Below, piece after piece: positions 7,448-14,642 of a stretch of 27,148 nt of DNA. Position numbers and translations under genes: made by a program. Where the stretch lies: the NCBI GenBank assembly GCA_900553255.1, contig USCI01000028.1:1-27148 (forward strand), given 5' to 3'. Under the pieces are notes generated by a model. That model did not search any database, was not told the DNA's origin, and saw only the letters and a program-made list of their open reading frames with translations. How positions within the stretch are numbered: position 1 is the first letter of the stretch; each line of letters opens with the position of its first letter. This DNA comes from an uncultured Oscillospiraceae bacterium (GTDB lineage Bacteria > Bacillota > Clostridia > Oscillospirales > Acutalibacteraceae).

Positions 7448-7738
7448 ACGAAACTTCCATATGATACCATCGTGGACTCGTTCACCAACCCAAAACACCG
7501 CATCCTGCAGTATATCCAGGACACCGGCTTTTCCGGCAACCGGCCGGGCTTCGCCTCTGCATTCGCCTGGATCTATTTCCTGATTGTACCGCCATCCACC
7601 ATCATTATCCCGCTGCACCTGCGCTTCCGGCTTTTTGCCGGCTTCATCAAACTGATCAACACCCCGCTTCCGATGTTCATCCTGGCAATGACCGGGATGG
7701 GCATCAGGAACAGGCTGTATGCCTTCCTGTTCCGGTAG
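7448..7738 (+). pseudogene. Short coding-like frame, probably a gene remnant
   Basis: The frame is open from a stop at 7445-7447 to TAG at 7736-7738. Third codon positions are mostly G or C, as in the neighbouring real genes, and the peptide is hydrophobic and plausible (AFAWIYFLIVPP, RLFAGFIKLINTPLPMFILA, RNRLYAFLFR). No ATG lies near its beginning; the first GTG (7472) has no good ribosome site, although GAGGGAGG occurs at 7434-7441. I therefore read it as the C-terminal remnant of a membrane protein or as an unusual small membrane protein. The opposite-strand frame here looks less natural. Confidence 0.3.
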
Positions 7739-7768
7739 CATTACGGTACGCCCTTGTTTTTAGCAGCC

Positions 7769-9367
7769 TTATCCGATGGATTCGCGCGCATCCAGCCGCT
7801 GGGAATACCGGTGCAGCAGGAAGACCACAAGCTTTTCAAGCAGGTTGACCGCCAGGATGACCAGCGAGATTACCGCGGTGCCCTCCAGGAAGGACTGGGC
7901 CTCCATCTGCGGGATCAGCAGGGCCAGCGGCATGGTTTTGAAGTTGGCCAGGAAGGAAACGGCCGAGATGGTAATCATGGAGTTGACAAAAATGTAGCTG
8001 TACATCTCCATGATGGTTTCCTTGGTGCTGGGGATATACACCGAGCACAGCATGCGGAACCGGCTGATGCCGAGGGTATCCGCCACGTCCTCCAGATTGC
8101 GGTTCATCTTCAGCAGTGAGTTGTAGGCCAGCAGATAGGGGGAAGAGAAAAAGTGCACGATATTGACGATCACCAGGATGAGAATGGTGGAGTAAAACGG
8201 CATGCTTTTGAAGGTGAACACATACGAAAGGCCGAGCACAATGCCGGGAATCGCCAGTGAAATCATCGACAGCAGATGCAGCAGCTTGTTGGGCAGCGTC
8301 TTGCCGGTGCGTGCGGTGACATAGGCGAAGAAATAGGCAAGGATAGTGCCGACAAGCGCCGCAAGCAGCGCAATGGTGATCGAGTTGACCAGATAGGTTC
8401 CGGCGCCTTTGGAGATGGCCTTGCCGATGTTCTCAAGTGACAGGTGCATATCCACCGGATATTTGCGGACCACGCTGAGCAGGGCAAAGGCCAGGATCGG
8501 CAGGCACACGGCGATAAAGGTGCAGATGCATACAAGATAAGCCAGTGCGTCGCGCCGGGGATTTTTCTTGACCACATAGCTTTTGCTGAGATTGCCGGAT
8601 GCAGCCGAACCGCTTTTCTTGAGATCGAGCAGGAAGGCGATAAAGGCTGGTGCCAGCAGGACAACGCCGACGAAGGCGCCGCTGGAGAAGTTCATCAGGC
8701 CGATCACCTCGCGGTACATGTATACCGGCAGGGTCATGACTTTGCCGCCTGTGGTCAGCGGCACGCCGTAGTCGGTGAAAATCATCGTGAACACGGCGAA
8801 CAGTGAGGAGATGAGTGCCTGCCGCATATTGGGCAGCGTAATGGCGGCAAACTGGCGCCGCTTGGAGATGCCGAGCACCTGCGCGGCCTCGTAGGTGGTG
8901 TAATCCTCATACTGGAAGGCGTCGCTGAGCATGAGGAAGGAGACGGGAAACGAGTACATTACCGATCCCATGATGATGCCGGTGTAGCCGTACAGGCCGA
9001 TATTGATGCCCAGCAGGTTGGTGATGATGCCGTTGTCCCCGAACAGCAGCACAAGGCCCATGCCGTGTGAGATGCTGGGGATCAGCATCGGGATGGTGAA
9101 CAGGATGCTCCAGCCTGCCTTGAAGCGGATGCCGGAGCGGTGGATGCAGACCGCCAGCAGGAAGGACAGGCCGACCGAAATCACGGTGGAAATCAGGGTG
9201 GTCAGCACCGAGTTTTTGAGCATCGGCAAAAACTGAACGGAGGAGAGCACCGCCCCGACGTCGCTGATGCGGATATTGCCGATCAGCAGAAAAAGCGGCA
9301 GCGCGACGGTGACGAACAGGTATGCCGCCAGCAGCCATTTTACTGCCCGAAAGCCTCTGTTTTTCAT
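7769..9367 (-). CDS. ABC importer permease, two fused permease domains
   Basis: Membrane subunit of an ABC importer, 532 residues with about 12 membrane helices. Two homologous BPD_transp_1 halves are visible, each with an EAA coupling loop that docks the ATPase: YEAAQVLGISKRRQFAAITL (about 180) and VADTLGISRFRMLCSVYIP (about 450). A fused double permease of this length is typical of the FbpB/AfuB (ferric iron) and related anion or phosphonate importers of the spermidine/putrescine-iron branch. It is the last gene of a three-gene minus-strand operon; its start overlaps the ATPase stop by 4 bp (ATGA), which suggests translational coupling. The substrate cannot be read from the sequence. Confidence 0.92.
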   Translation of the reverse strand: MKNRGFRAVKWLLAAYLFVTVALPLFLLIGNIRISDVGAVLSSVQFLPMLKNSVLTTLISTVISVGLSFLLAVCIHRSGIRFKAGWSILFTIPMLIPSISHGMGLVLLFGDNGIITNLLGINIGLYGYTGIIMGSVMYSFPVSFLMLSDAFQYEDYTTYEAAQVLGISKRRQFAAITLPNMRQALISSLFAVFTMIFTDYGVPLTTGGKVMTLPVYMYREVIGLMNFSSGAFVGVVLLAPAFIAFLLDLKKSGSAASGNLSKSYVVKKNPRRDALAYLVCICTFIAVCLPILAFALLSVVRKYPVDMHLSLENIGKAISKGAGTYLVNSITIALLAALVGTILAYFFAYVTARTGKTLPNKLLHLLSMISLAIPGIVLGLSYVFTFKSMPFYSTILILVIVNIVHFFSSPYLLAYNSLLKMNRNLEDVADTLGISRFRMLCSVYIPSTKETIMEMYSYIFVNSMITISAVSFLANFKTMPLALLIPQMEAQSFLEGTAVISLVILAVNLLEKLVVFLLHRYSQRLDARESIG

Positions 9368-10140
9368 TCGGCGCTGCCTCCCCGGTAGCTTACAAGCGCC
9401 TGATATTTGCGCTCCATCTGCTCCACCACGAAGCTGCGGACATAGTCGCTGGCAGGGTGGTGGTAAATGTTGTGGGGCGTGTCGAGCTGTTCCGCTTTGC
9501 CGTTCTCCATGACCATTATCCGGTCGCTGAGGTAAAAGGCCTCTTCCTGGTCATGGGTGATAAACAGCATGGTCGCATGGAATTTTTTCTGGATGGATTT
9601 TAGTTCCGCCTTCATGATTTCGCGGTTGGTTACGTCGAGCGCGGAAATCGGCTCGTCGAGCAGGATAATGTCGGGATTCATCGCCAGCGTGCGGGCGATG
9701 GCGACGCGCTGCTGCTGGCCGCCGGAGAGCTGGTGCGGTTTTTTCTTGAGCTGATCGGTCATGCCGATCTGCTCAAGGGTATTCAGAGCGGTCTGCCGCG
9801 CGGTGGCGGCGGTTTCCTTGTGCAGCTTGAGGGCGTATTCCACGTTCTGCAGTACGGTCATATTCGGGAACAGGGCGTAGTTCTGGAAGACAATGCCCAT
9901 GCCGCGCTCAAAGCTCGGCAGCCGGGAGATATCCTGCCCGCCCTTGATAATTTCGCCGCTGTCTGCGGTTTCCAGGCCGATGAGAATGCGCAGCAGGGTG
10001 GTTTTGCCGCAGCCGCTGACGCCGAGAACCGAAAGGAACTCGCCCTCATAGACGTCGAAGGAGATGTTGTCCAGGACCTTTTTATTGTCAAAGCTTTTGC
10101 AGAGCTTCCGCACCTGCAGCTTTTTGTTCAGTACTTCCAT
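9364..10140 (-). CDS. ABC importer ATP-binding protein
   Basis: Cytoplasmic ATPase that powers the importer. In order: Walker A GVSGCGKTT (about 39-47), Q-loop region (VFQNYALFP), ABC signature LSGGQQQRVAIART (about 137-150), Walker B IILLDEP, D-loop SALD and the switch histidine in LFITHDQEEA. Its 258 residues cover the ATPase domain with only a short C-terminal extension, shorter than PotA/FbpC proteins with a full TOBE domain. It overlaps the binding-protein gene by 13 bp and the permease gene by 4 bp. It belongs to the FbpC/PotA-like group. Confidence 0.93.
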   Translation of the reverse strand: MEVLNKKLQVRKLCKSFDNKKVLDNISFDVYEGEFLSVLGVSGCGKTTLLRILIGLETADSGEIIKGGQDISRLPSFERGMGIVFQNYALFPNMTVLQNVEYALKLHKETAATARQTALNTLEQIGMTDQLKKKPHQLSGGQQQRVAIARTLAMNPDIILLDEPISALDVTNREIMKAELKSIQKKFHATMLFITHDQEEAFYLSDRIMVMENGKAEQLDTPHNIYHHPASDYVRSFVVEQMERKYQALVSYRGGSAE

Positions 10141-11108
10141 AGACTCAGCAGCCTCTCTTTCTCGTCGGGATCGTCAATGCCGGTCATATCGGCGTACGGG
10201 ATGTCCTGCGGATAGTTCGGGACGTTGTTATTCTGTTCGGCCAGTACCGCTTCCGGCGAAAAGTTTTCCTTGTCGTAGATCATGCATTCGTGGATGAGGT
10301 AATCAAAAACCTCATCCACACCGTCCTTTTTTTCCTTGCCAGCGACGATAGCATTGCCGGTAAGGGAATACGGTGATCCCTCGGACGGATAGATGATCTC
10401 AAAAGGCATACCGCTGTTGATTTCATTGACCGCCTGGAAGGTGAGCGCAAGGCCGACTGCGGTTTCGCCCTGGATCATCATTTTGATCGGCCCGGAACCG
10501 GATTCCGTGAACTGCTTGAGATTGCTGTGCAGCTTATCAACATAGGCGAGAGCTTTTTCTTCGCCCCAAATGTTTACCCAGTTTTTATAGAAAAAATAAC
10601 CGGTGCCGCTGGACTTGGGATCCGGCATGGCGATCAGATCGCGGTATTGCGGGTCCAGCAGGTCTTCGTAGGTCTGGGGAACGGGCAATCCGTATTTTTT
10701 CAGCGTCTGGGTGTTGACGACAATGGCGCCGGCCTGCCGTTCCCAAGTCACCCACTTGTTGCCGTTGTCTTCAGGCGTAAGTCCCGGCAGATAATCGATC
10801 CGACTGAGCCCGCTGATGTCCGCCAGGGAATCCTGGATTTTGGACAGATAGCCTGTTTCCAGCCCAACCAGAATATCGATATCGGTTTTTTCCTTTTCTA
10901 CGGCCACCTTGGCGGCGGCCTTCCCGGTCGGCATATACATGACCACGATGTTGTACTGCGGGAATTGCCTGCGCAGCTCATCCTGAACATAGTCGTTGCG
11001 GAACTGTTCACAGGAGGAGCAAATAACGATCGTGTCCTGAGAAAAACGCAATGTGTAGCCAGTGAGACAAAGGGTAATGACCACCAATACGGCGACAAAT
11101 TTTTTCAA
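10128..11108 (-). CDS. ABC importer extracellular solute-binding protein
   Basis: Captures the substrate outside the membrane. The chain begins with a hydrophobic signal/anchor (LKKFVAVLVVITLCLTGYTL) without a clear lipobox, then TIVICSSCEQF, GKAAAKVAVEKEKTDIDILV, WERQAGAIVVNTQTLKKYGL, and SSGTGYFFY, all typical of the AfuA/FbpA-like family 1 binding-protein fold. The adjacent Tyr-Tyr iron ligands of FbpA are not obvious, so iron is only one option beside thiamine-like, phosphonate or other anions. The open frame begins with TTG at 11114, but AGGGTGG touches that codon and is 6 nt from the next TTG at 11108, which I prefer. First gene of the operon. Confidence 0.85.
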   Translation of the reverse strand: MKKFVAVLVVITLCLTGYTLRFSQDTIVICSSCEQFRNDYVQDELRRQFPQYNIVVMYMPTGKAAAKVAVEKEKTDIDILVGLETGYLSKIQDSLADISGLSRIDYLPGLTPEDNGNKWVTWERQAGAIVVNTQTLKKYGLPVPQTYEDLLDPQYRDLIAMPDPKSSGTGYFFYKNWVNIWGEEKALAYVDKLHSNLKQFTESGSGPIKMMIQGETAVGLALTFQAVNEINSGMPFEIIYPSEGSPYSLTGNAIVAGKEKKDGVDEVFDYLIHECMIYDKENFSPEAVLAEQNNNVPNYPQDIPYADMTGIDDPDEKERLLSLWKY

Positions 11109-11151
11109 GACCAACCACCCTGTTCATCTGAAATATAGAAAGGTATAGGTC

Positions 11152-11157
11152 ATTATA
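11152..11157 (-). promoter_or_regulatory. Candidate -10 element of the ABC importer operon
   Basis: TATAAT on the minus strand about 40 bp upstream of the binding-protein start. The sequence 17 bp further upstream is not a good -35, so an activator or weak promoter is possible. A Fur-type palindrome was looked for and not seen. Confidence 0.4.
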
Positions 11158-11188
11158 CGATTCTTTTTCCGATTATATTTGGATGAAA

Positions 11189-11226
11189 CAAAAAAGGCGT
11201 AGCCACCATTTCTGGTGATTACGCCT
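11189..11226 (-). terminator. Terminator upstream of the ABC importer operon
   Basis: Minus-strand stem (11220-11226 with 11195-11201, continuing inward to a loop at 11209-11212 with one mismatch) followed by six T. It insulates the importer operon from transcription arriving from the 11230-12101 region. Confidence 0.75.
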
Positions 11227-11523
11227 GAATATGCACGGCTAAATTGTGGCAAAAACAACTTCTAAAAACCTATTAGTAATCGTAACTTTTTGGGGTTTGC
11301 GTCAGCCAGCGTGTCCTTTGTTCATTAAACGGATTTGCAATAAAAATATGAACAAATCGTTTGTATCTTATCAGGTTAAACGCGGATTGTCAATACGGGA
11401 TAACGATATTATGCGAAAATACTGTCATATGTACAGCGTGTTGGGATGTTGGGGCGGCGACTTCAACGCTTTCCAACCGCTCGGTTCGGCATACGCCATA
11501 TGAGGGGGCTGCTCATTCCATAA
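11227..11523. other. AT-rich stretch without a supported gene
   Basis: Clearly poorer in GC than its surroundings. The one long frame here (plus, 11246-11503) has no plausible ribosome site, composition or domain. No repeats or promoter pairs were seen. Confidence 0.4.
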
Positions 11524-11524
11524 A

Positions 11525-11568
11525 AATCCTCCGCCTTCGGAGATACCTTTCTCCGAAGGCGGAGGATT
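11525..11568. terminator. Strong intrinsic terminator
   Basis: Perfect 19-bp stem, 11525-11543 with 11550-11568, loop of 6. On the minus strand it is followed by ATTTTTAT, so it best serves transcripts from the XRE gene side. Confidence 0.8.
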
Positions 11569-11605
11569 CTATTGTCCTGCGACTGTCCGATACAAATTGA
11601 TCAAC

Positions 11606-11734
11606 CCGGTGGCGGGGTGACAATTCCCGTCTGAGAAGGAAGGATGGCTCCATTCATCCCGGCACCCGTGTCACCGGGAAAACGGCCCGGCTGTAGCGCT
11701 TTCCTCCTGAGGCTGACGACCTCCCCGCCGCTGG
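11606..11734 (-). ncRNA. Possible structured RNA between the XRE gene and its terminator
   Basis: The segments 11606-11617 and 11723-11734 can pair over 12 bp (two wobble pairs), enclosing about 105 nt with local hairpins such as 11652-11656/11665-11669 and a cccgg/ccggg pair. The element is GC-rich in an AT-rich gap. In the minus direction it follows the XRE stop and precedes the terminator at 11525-11568, so it could be a structured 3' UTR or a small RNA. I could not match it to a known riboswitch with confidence, and the strand is uncertain. Confidence 0.3.
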
Positions 11735-11762
11735 TAAAAAGCCTGTGCGGCCGGGTCTGATG

Positions 11763-12101
11763 CTAGACCGTGTGTTTGAGCAGGAGATCCACAAAATCCA
11801 GCAGCAGCTGTTTTTGGGCCGGCGTGAGCCGTACGTATTTCTGCATCAGTTCGTCCTGACGATAGGATGTCTGTTCGGGGGAGGCGCCGGACAGGATGGC
11901 GGCCATGTCGCCGTGCAGCGCAGCGCAGATCCTCCCGAGCGTATCCAGATTGATTTTGGTCACGCCGCGCTCGAGCTGGCTGATATAACCCACCGTAACA
12001 CCCAATTCCTCGGCGAGCTGTTCCTGTGTCCTGCCGCGCTGCTTGCGCAGCCTCTGGATCCGCTGGCCGATGATGGGGTAATCGATTCCCACACGCCTCA
12101 C
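11763..12101 (-). CDS. XRE-family (HTH_3) transcriptional regulator
   Basis: A 112-residue DNA-binding protein with one helix-turn-helix domain at about 9-68: IGQRIQRLRKQRGRTQEQLA, ELGVTVGYISQLERG, then TLGRICAAL. A short helical C-terminal part (about 75-112, LMQKYVRLTPAQKQLLLDFV) probably dimerises. The frame starts with GTG at 12101; a second GTG at 12092 is also possible, as GAGGTGAGG lies just before it. The palindrome at 12159-12172, between this gene and a divergent plus-strand promoter, is a likely operator, making it a candidate repressor of the small membrane protein at 12343 and of itself. Confidence 0.88.
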   Translation of the reverse strand: MRRVGIDYPIIGQRIQRLRKQRGRTQEQLAEELGVTVGYISQLERGVTKINLDTLGRICAALHGDMAAILSGASPEQTSYRQDELMQKYVRLTPAQKQLLLDFVDLLLKHTV

Positions 12102-12158
12102 CTCGATTCAATTCTGATAGTGATAGCTCTATAAAGGAAGACATTAAAAGCTAAAATT

Positions 12159-12199
12159 ATAGTTATTACTATTGAAAACGGTAAAAATCTTGGTATAAT
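12159..12199 (+). promoter_or_regulatory. Divergent operator and plus-strand promoter
   Basis: The palindrome ATAGTTATTACTAT (12159-12172) abuts a plus-strand promoter, TTGAAA (12172-12177), 16-bp spacer, TATAAT (12194-12199). Further ATAGT-type half-sites lie near 12116-12132 and 12197-12203. The arrangement suits control by the adjacent XRE protein. Confidence 0.55.
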
Positions 12200-12342
12200 A
12201 GTAATGTCTAGTGGTGTGGGGCATGGGGAAATCCTGGGCGGAGTCCCTGGTTTATGGGCGGATATACCGGTTTTAAGTCCCTCATCCCACCCGCAGTCAG
12301 GCCTCTCAGGAAAGAGGGTACGGACGGGAAAGCAGGGGCAAT

Positions 12343-12438
12343 ATGGACATATATGAGTGGGTGGCGGTTTGCGGTTCACTGATTTTGGCGGGCATCGTGC
12401 TGTATGCGATTTATGCAGGCCGACGGCCAAAAGGCTGA
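12343..12438 (+). CDS. 31-residue single-helix membrane microprotein
   Basis: ATG at 12343 with AGGGG 5 nt upstream, ending in TGA at 12436-12438. The peptide has a short polar start (MDIYEW), one hydrophobic helix (VAVCGSLILAGIVLYAIYA) and a basic tail (GRRPKG), which predicts Nin-Cout or the reverse with positive tail inside. A promoter with an operator lies upstream (12172-12199), leaving a leader of about 140 nt. Size, single helix and basic tail recall small hydrophobic toxins or regulatory microproteins, and the divergent XRE gene would suit control of either, but no family is recognised. Confidence 0.5.
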   Translation: MDIYEWVAVCGSLILAGIVLYAIYAGRRPKG

Positions 12439-12498
12439 TTTTGTTCAAAGGTTTCGCCCTCCCCGGGGGTAAGCGGGGATTTAACCAGCAAATGACGC

Positions 12499-12527
12499 TT
12501 GAATTGTTCATGGACTTATGCTATGAT
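12499..12527 (+). promoter_or_regulatory. Promoter of the winged-helix/LicC-like gene
   Basis: TTGAAT (12499-12504), 17-bp spacer, TATGAT (12522-12527), about 70 bp upstream of the start codon at 12596. The gene therefore need not depend on the microprotein transcript. Confidence 0.6.
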
Positions 12528-12595
12528 GCCCATGATACTGGGACATATGCCTTGTTGCATAAGGAACGGTACAAGGATGTTAAGGGGATAAGGAA

Positions 12596-13504
12596 ATGAA
12601 TATCAGCAAAAATCAGTTTGAAATCCTGTCTTATATTGAGCGGGAAGGCGGCCGCAAGATCACGCAGCGCGAACTGGCAGACCGTACCCGTCTGTCGCTC
12701 GGGCTGGCTAACCGCACGCTGGGAGAACTCGAGGAACTCGGACTGGTGAGCTTCAATTCCAAAAAGGAAATCCAGGTAACCAAAAACGGGCTGGAAGCGC
12801 TGGAGCCTTACCGGGTGAAGCGGGCGGTGATTATTGCGGCGGGGGTCGGTTCCCGCCTGGTGCCAATTACCCTGAATACGCCCAAGCCGCTGGTAAGGGT
12901 GCACGGGAAACCGATTGTGGAAACGCTGCTGGATGCTATTGTTAAGGCGGGCATAACCGAAATCGTTTTGGTGCGCGGCTATCTTGGCGAGCAGTTTGAG
13001 ATCCTGCATCAGAAATATCCGCAGATCCGCTTTCTGGAAAATCCGCTGTACAATGAGGCCAACAATATTTCTTCCGCCTGGCTGGCGAGGGGACTGCTGC
13101 AGAATGCGTATGTATGTGAGGCGGATTTGTTGCTGAACAATCCCCATCTGATCCGCAAATACGAGTATTGTTCCAACTACCTTGGGCAATACAGGGAGGT
13201 CACCGACGACTGGTGCTTCAAGGTCAAGCAGGGCATCATACGGGAAATGCTGATAGGCGGACGGGATTGCTACCACATGTATGGTATTTCCTACTGGGAT
13301 GCCAAGGACGGCGCTCGTTTGGCGGAGGACATCGATACGGTATACAAGATGCCCGGCGGCAAGGAAAAATATTGGGACGAGGTGGCGCTGCGGGTATTCA
13401 GCAAAAATTACCGTGTGGAGGTTCGCCCCTGTGACGAGGGGGATCTGGTGGAGATCGACACCTTTAACGAGCTGAAAAAGATCGACCCCGTTTATGCGGT
13501 ATAA
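12596..13504 (+). CDS. Winged-helix domain fused to LicC-like phosphocholine cytidylyltransferase
   Basis: Residues 1-70 form a MarR-type winged helix (FEILSYIEREGGRKITQREL, then SLGLANRTLGELEELGLV). Residues 75-302 form a nucleotidyltransferase of the LicC type, which makes CDP-choline from CTP and phosphocholine for decorating surface polymers. Visible are the nucleotide loop AAGVGSRL (81-88), TPKPLVRVHGKPI (95-107), YNEANNISSAWLA (152-164), the metal-binding Asp of CEADLLL (174-180), TDDWCFKV and a late KYWDEVALR segment, all in LicC order. AAGG-rich ribosome site directly before the ATG. No licA, licB or licD gene is nearby, so substrate (phosphocholine or a similar alcohol phosphate) is inferred. 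Fusion of a winged helix to this enzyme is seen in some Firmicutes and may make it self-sensing. Confidence 0.85.
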   Translation: MNISKNQFEILSYIEREGGRKITQRELADRTRLSLGLANRTLGELEELGLVSFNSKKEIQVTKNGLEALEPYRVKRAVIIAAGVGSRLVPITLNTPKPLVRVHGKPIVETLLDAIVKAGITEIVLVRGYLGEQFEILHQKYPQIRFLENPLYNEANNISSAWLARGLLQNAYVCEADLLLNNPHLIRKYEYCSNYLGQYREVTDDWCFKVKQGIIREMLIGGRDCYHMYGISYWDAKDGARLAEDIDTVYKMPGGKEKYWDEVALRVFSKNYRVEVRPCDEGDLVEIDTFNELKKIDPVYAV

Positions 13505-13506
13505 AC

Positions 13507-13644
13507 GGTGCAGAGCGGCAAGATACTGCGGCAGTATCGGTTTTGTGCCGTCATGCGCTGGTGGATAGCCTGCATATAGCGAAATTTTATCGAGCGCTGG
13601 ATGAGCAGCTGCAAAAGCTGGTGGAAATCCTGCCGCCGTCATAA
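13507..13644 (+). pseudogene. Small coding-like remnant after the LicC-like gene
   Basis: In the second frame after the LicC stop a 45-codon stretch reads as a plausible helical C-terminus (HALVDSLHIAKFYRALDEQL, then QKLVEILPPS) before TAA at 13642. There is no clear start codon or ribosome site. It may be the tail of a lost downstream gene. Confidence 0.2.
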
Positions 13645-13654
13645 ATCGCGGATA

Positions 13655-13699
13655 GAAAAAAGACGGCCTTCTGCTTTTGGCAGAGGGCCGTCTTTTTTC
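13655..13699. terminator. Bidirectional terminator
   Basis: Stem of about 19 bp (13655-13673 with 13681-13699, one wobble pair), six A/T on both outer sides. It lies between convergent genes and can stop both transcripts. Confidence 0.85.
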
Positions 13700-13700
13700 G

Positions 13701-14366
13701 CTAAATCGTGTGTAATGTGTCCTGGCACCAGGTAAACAGCCGGGAAAAGACCTCGGGATCGTATTCTGCCGGCTGTGTCCGCAGGCGCATCGCCGTCAGC
13801 AACACCTCACGATCGTTGCCGCGCAGGCGTTCCGCCAGCTCCCGCTTCTGCCGGACGTATTCACCGGTGCGCAGGAAATACAGATTCTGCAGCAGGTAAA
13901 ACACCGCTTTATAAGCCGAACGAAGGGCCTCACCGTCGTTTGGTACAGCGGAATGGATATGCCGGTGGCACAGCTCGTGATACAGATTCCCGACCCCGCT
14001 TTTCACCTGGTTACGTATGTCTTCGGTGGTGTACGACGGCACCAGCGGTGCCAGGGCGCCGAAGCAGTCCCGGGTATCGTGAACCAGCTGCCAGATTTCG
14101 CAGGGATTCCAGGCGGCCAGTTCTGCCCGGCCGCAGATAAAGCCGCAGGCCCGCTCGGCGTGGCCCAGCCGCTCCACAACGGCGCGGTAGGCGTCCAGAT
14201 CCGGGATGTGCAGCACATCCAGAACCACCATGACATCGATATCGCTGTTGTCATCGGCTTCGCCGCGGAAATAGCTTCCCTGCAGCCCAACATACAGCAG
14301 CCGCTGCCCGAAGGTTTGCTGCAGCGCACGGATTATCCGCGCCAGGTAATCTTCGATATCCAGCAT
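13701..14366 (-). CDS. Minimal nucleotidyltransferase-domain protein
   Basis: A 221-residue protein with an N-terminal pol-beta-type nucleotidyltransferase core: GSYFRGEADDNSDIDVMVV contains the GS motif (residues 30-31) and the metal-binding Asp pair (42 and 44). The rest (about 95-221) is mainly helical and resembles HEPN-like or substrate-binding tails of aminoglycoside nucleotidyltransferase-like proteins. Substrate unknown; it could act on a small molecule or on a protein. It is the last gene of the seven-gene minus-strand operon, 11 bp behind its neighbour. An antitoxin-type MNT is unlikely because a separate HEPN partner is missing. Confidence 0.75.
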   Translation of the reverse strand: MLDIEDYLARIIRALQQTFGQRLLYVGLQGSYFRGEADDNSDIDVMVVLDVLHIPDLDAYRAVVERLGHAERACGFICGRAELAAWNPCEIWQLVHDTRDCFGALAPLVPSYTTEDIRNQVKSGVGNLYHELCHRHIHSAVPNDGEALRSAYKAVFYLLQNLYFLRTGEYVRQKRELAERLRGNDREVLLTAMRLRTQPAEYDPEVFSRLFTWCQDTLHTI

Positions 14367-14377
14367 CGTCTGCCTCC

Positions 14378-14611
14378 TTACAGCGAACGGCTTTTCTCAT
14401 CGATGAACTGTCGGACCTGTTCGAGCCCGTCCTCGGAGAGCGGGAAATCCTGCGCATCGCCGTGCTCTGCCAAATCAAAGCACAGATCCTGCGTCCAGGT
14501 ATAGACATGCAGCGTATCCTCTTCGGGTTCGATCCGGTACCGCAGGGGGCCGTGAGACCCGGTAAACGCATTGCCGCTGCGGTAATAGCCGACTTGGCTG
14601 ATTTCCAGCAT
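14378..14611 (-). CDS. Small hypothetical protein, 77 residues
   Basis: No family name recognised. ATG at 14611 is preceded by AAAGGAG (11 nt upstream); the longer frame to 14677 would overlap the peptidase gene. The chain MLEISQVGYYRSGNAFTGSH begins with a beta-rich stretch, has the pattern LHVYTWTQDLCFDL, and ends in an acidic helix (SEDGLEQVRQFIDEKSRSL). The compact, charged composition suggests a soluble cytosolic protein. It is in the operon between the M20 peptidase (31 bp) and the nucleotidyltransferase (11 bp). Confidence 0.65.
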   Translation of the reverse strand: MLEISQVGYYRSGNAFTGSHGPLRYRIEPEEDTLHVYTWTQDLCFDLAEHGDAQDFPLSEDGLEQVRQFIDEKSRSL

Positions 14612-14642
14612 AACTGATGGTGCTCCTTTCGGGTGTTCCCTC

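Noticed and set aside
7277..7741. 154-residue minus-strand frame overlapping the gerQ end and terminator
   Set aside because: It reads through the 20-bp palindromic terminator into gerQ, and the peptide has no domain or hydrophobic core.
11246..11503. 85-residue plus-strand frame in the AT-rich gap
   Set aside because: No ribosome site, no domain, unusual composition, and no promoter; likely chance.
11606..11734. Assignment as a cobalamin, FMN or TPP riboswitch
   Set aside because: Single short matches to each consensus were found, but none continues into the rest of the core, and no gene of the matching pathway lies downstream on the proper strand.
12521..13642. 373-codon minus-strand frame opposite the LicC-like gene
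   Set aside because: Antisense to a well-supported enzyme; Gln/His/Arg-rich shadow without domain.
13701..14611. Toxin-antitoxin (HEPN/MNT) module
   Set aside because: The nucleotidyltransferase is larger than MNT antitoxins and the neighbouring 77-residue protein lacks the R-x4-6-H motif of HEPN toxins.
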